Assembly (NCBI GenBank): GCA_003445095.1
Contig: DLVS01000407.1
Span: 1 to 7,722, forward strand
Reading direction: 5' to 3'
DNA from: Verrucomicrobiales bacterium
GTDB taxonomy: Bacteria; Verrucomicrobiota; Verrucomicrobiia; Limisphaerales; UBA9464
Length of the DNA: 7,722 nucleotides
The stretch's first letter is position 1; every line of letters starts with the position of its first letter. The position numbers were made by a program, and so were the translations under genes. Shown here piece after piece: positions 6,465 to 7,722 of this stretch. Below the pieces are notes generated by a model. The model saw nothing but the letters and a program-made list of their open reading frames with translations. It made no database searches and had not been told where the DNA came from.

Positions 6465-7722
6465 TCAATCGGCAACAACCGTGACGCGGTAGTAGGTCTG
6501 ATCGGCAGCGAGCGGCGCGAGGTGCCGCAATCGTCCTTCGTATCCGGTCAGGTCTTCTCCCGACGGCGACCATGGTGCCTCAGCATCGAGCGTTCCGCGA
6601 AGTTCCACGCGATACTTAACTCCGGCGTGAGCGAGCCATTCGAGACTCACCTCACTGCCTTCGGCGCGGGCCTCGCTGAAGCTTAAACGCGAGTCAGCCT
6701 CCTCCGGCGCCGTTCGAGCGGCCCATTCGTCGCCATTCGACATTCCGTCGCCGTCCGAATCGGTGGTCGCGCCGGCTGTAAGATTACCCAAGTGATCGAG
6801 CTCCCATTGATCAGGCAGTCCGTCGGCATCCGTGTCGAGCGGTGTCGTCCGAGGAATTTCTACCATCACGACATCGGAGGCCGCGTTGTGATCTCCAGCC
6901 ACGAGGTCGTCCGCAAACGTGGTGAACGCCACAAATCGTCCGTCGCCGCTGATTTGCGGGCGGGTCGAAAGGCTATTCCCGGGATGGCCGTCCGAGGTTC
7001 GAGAAAGCAAGGTGGTTGTTCCGGTATAGCGGTCCCGAACGAAGATGTCTTCGGTTCCATTGGCATCGTTCGCCACCAGGTTGTCGGCGTAACTTGGATA
7101 CACCACAAAGCGTCCGTCGGCACTAATTTGCGAGGTACGGCTTCGCTCATTTCCCGGCGCCCCGGATGGCGCAGCGCTGATCAATTCTTCGACCCCGGTG
7201 CCTACGGACAGCGCATAAACCTGCCAAATCCGTTCCGCCGCCGTTGTTCCTGGCAGGCGGCGACTGTAGGTGACCACCGAGGCGTCCGCCGAAATTTGCA
7301 GTTCCGCGATCTCGTGATTGGGCGGCGACAATAACCGACGGGCCTCGCCACCTTGGGTGCTTTGAATAAAGAGACCCAGCTCGGCTGGAGTGCCCACCGT
7401 AGGGCCTCCGTAAACCGCCCACCTCCCATCCGAACTAACCACCGGCAGTGTCCAGGCGGAGGTAAGCCGAATCAACTTGGGCTCAGGGTGGTGATAAGCG
7501 ATAATGCCGGTATTGAAGATGCTCAGCAGCACGGTGGTCCCATCAGCGCTGAGCGCATAGGGTCCGAGAACCGCTCCGAGTTGTTGCCCAAAAGATGGAT
7601 CGTTGAGGAGGAACGTCCTTCGCCCCTGCAAATCCCGTAGGAACAAGTTGCCACTGGTTGATGGCCCCCGAAAACTTGTCGAAGTACTGCGAAACGCCAC
7701 CCATCGGCCGTCACCGCTAATC
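6465..7722 (-). CDS. Secreted-type beta-propeller protein (PD40/TolB-like blades) with calcium-loop linker and verrucomicrobial C-terminal domain (5' truncated by window end)
   Basis: The frame is open to the right edge. The GTG at 7700 is an internal valine of the blade motif ISGDGRWVAF, so it is not the start. Numbering from that codon, blade motifs of the S-x-D-G type recur at about -6, 51, 89, 137, 193 and 251, for example ISADGRFVVY and ISGDGRFVAF, typical of PD40/TolB-like propellers. Residues 288-329 hold two Asp-rich loops, DTDADGLPD and DSDGDGMSN, like thrombospondin type 3 calcium repeats. The last 75 residues form a small beta domain ('YRVEL' at 363-367, 'YYRV' at 403-406). This propeller, calcium linker and end-domain order is typical of verrucomicrobial extracellular proteins. 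The blade at 137 reads ISADASVV, lacking the usual Gly. The signal peptide would be upstream of the window. Function is unknown; propellers usually bind ligands or proteins. It ends at a TGA (6465-6467), 472 bp before the next - strand gene. Confidence 0.88.
   Translation of the reverse strand, partial: ISGDGRWVAFRSTSTSFRGPSTSGNLFLRDLQGRRTFLLNDPSFGQQLGAVLGPYALSADGTTVLLSIFNTGIIAYHHPEPKLIRLTSAWTLPVVSSDGRWAVYGGPTVGTPAELGLFIQSTQGGEARRLLSPPNHEIAELQISADASVVTYSRRLPGTTAAERIWQVYALSVGTGVEELISAAPSGAPGNERSRTSQISADGRFVVYPSYADNLVANDANGTEDIFVRDRYTGTTTLLSRTSDGHPGNSLSTRPQISGDGRFVAFTTFADDLVAGDHNAASDVVMVEIPRTTPLDTDADGLPDQWELDHLGNLTAGATTDSDGDGMSNGDEWAARTAPEEADSRLSFSEARAEGSEVSLEWLAHAGVKYRVELRGTLDAEAPWSPSGEDLTGYEGRLRHLAPLAADQTYYRVTVVAD

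Noticed and set aside
6181..6573. Frame through the 3' flank of the propeller gene as a degraded gene
   Set aside because: Part of it is a shadow of the propeller gene; the remainder has no recognisable family and no start signal.

Overview
The window looks like one end of a short-read contig from a bacterium of the Verrucomicrobiota. The taxonomic hint is the last gene. Its C-terminus carries the 'DTDADGLPDQWEL...GNL...DSDGDGMSNGDEW' calcium-loop linker, followed by a 'YRVEL...W...YYRV' end domain. That layout is very common in secreted proteins of this phylum. The call rests on motif recognition only. Bases 1-13 are an exact match to the 3' end shared by Illumina sequencing adapters, so genuine sequence starts at about base 14.

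Layout. (1) Bases 14-1074, + strand: the 3' part of a gene for a TPR protein. Its N-terminal remnant resembles the tail of a peptidase-MA/DUF1570-like metalloprotease domain; any catalytic part lies beyond the contig edge. (2) Bases 1098-2231, - strand, convergent with the first gene and only 23 bp from it: a complete Gfo/Idh/MocA-family NAD(P)-dependent sugar or inositol dehydrogenase with its catalytic Lys, Asp and His. An imperfect 10-bp inverted repeat spans the stop codon of gene 1. (3) Bases 2447-5992, - strand: a large secreted mosaic protein of 1181 residues. It has a signal peptide, two N-terminal beta-sandwich-like modules, three tandem SprB-type repeats, an unassigned module of about 200 residues, and a right-handed parallel beta-helix ending in a 'choice-of-anchor Q'-like tail. 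(4) Bases 5993-6464: non-coding, holding the presumed leader of gene 3. (5) Bases 6465 to the window end, - strand: the 3' part of a secreted beta-propeller protein.

Three of the four genes read on the - strand, but the gaps between them (215 and 472 bp) do not suggest a tight operon. The beta-helix protein and the dehydrogenase would fit polysaccharide capture or cleavage outside the cell and sugar oxidation inside it. That link is inference from adjacency. No CRISPR array, tRNA, rRNA, insertion sequence or phage gene was seen. The most unusual item is the mosaic protein, which joins Bacteroidota-type gliding-adhesin repeats to a polysaccharide-lyase-like beta-helix.
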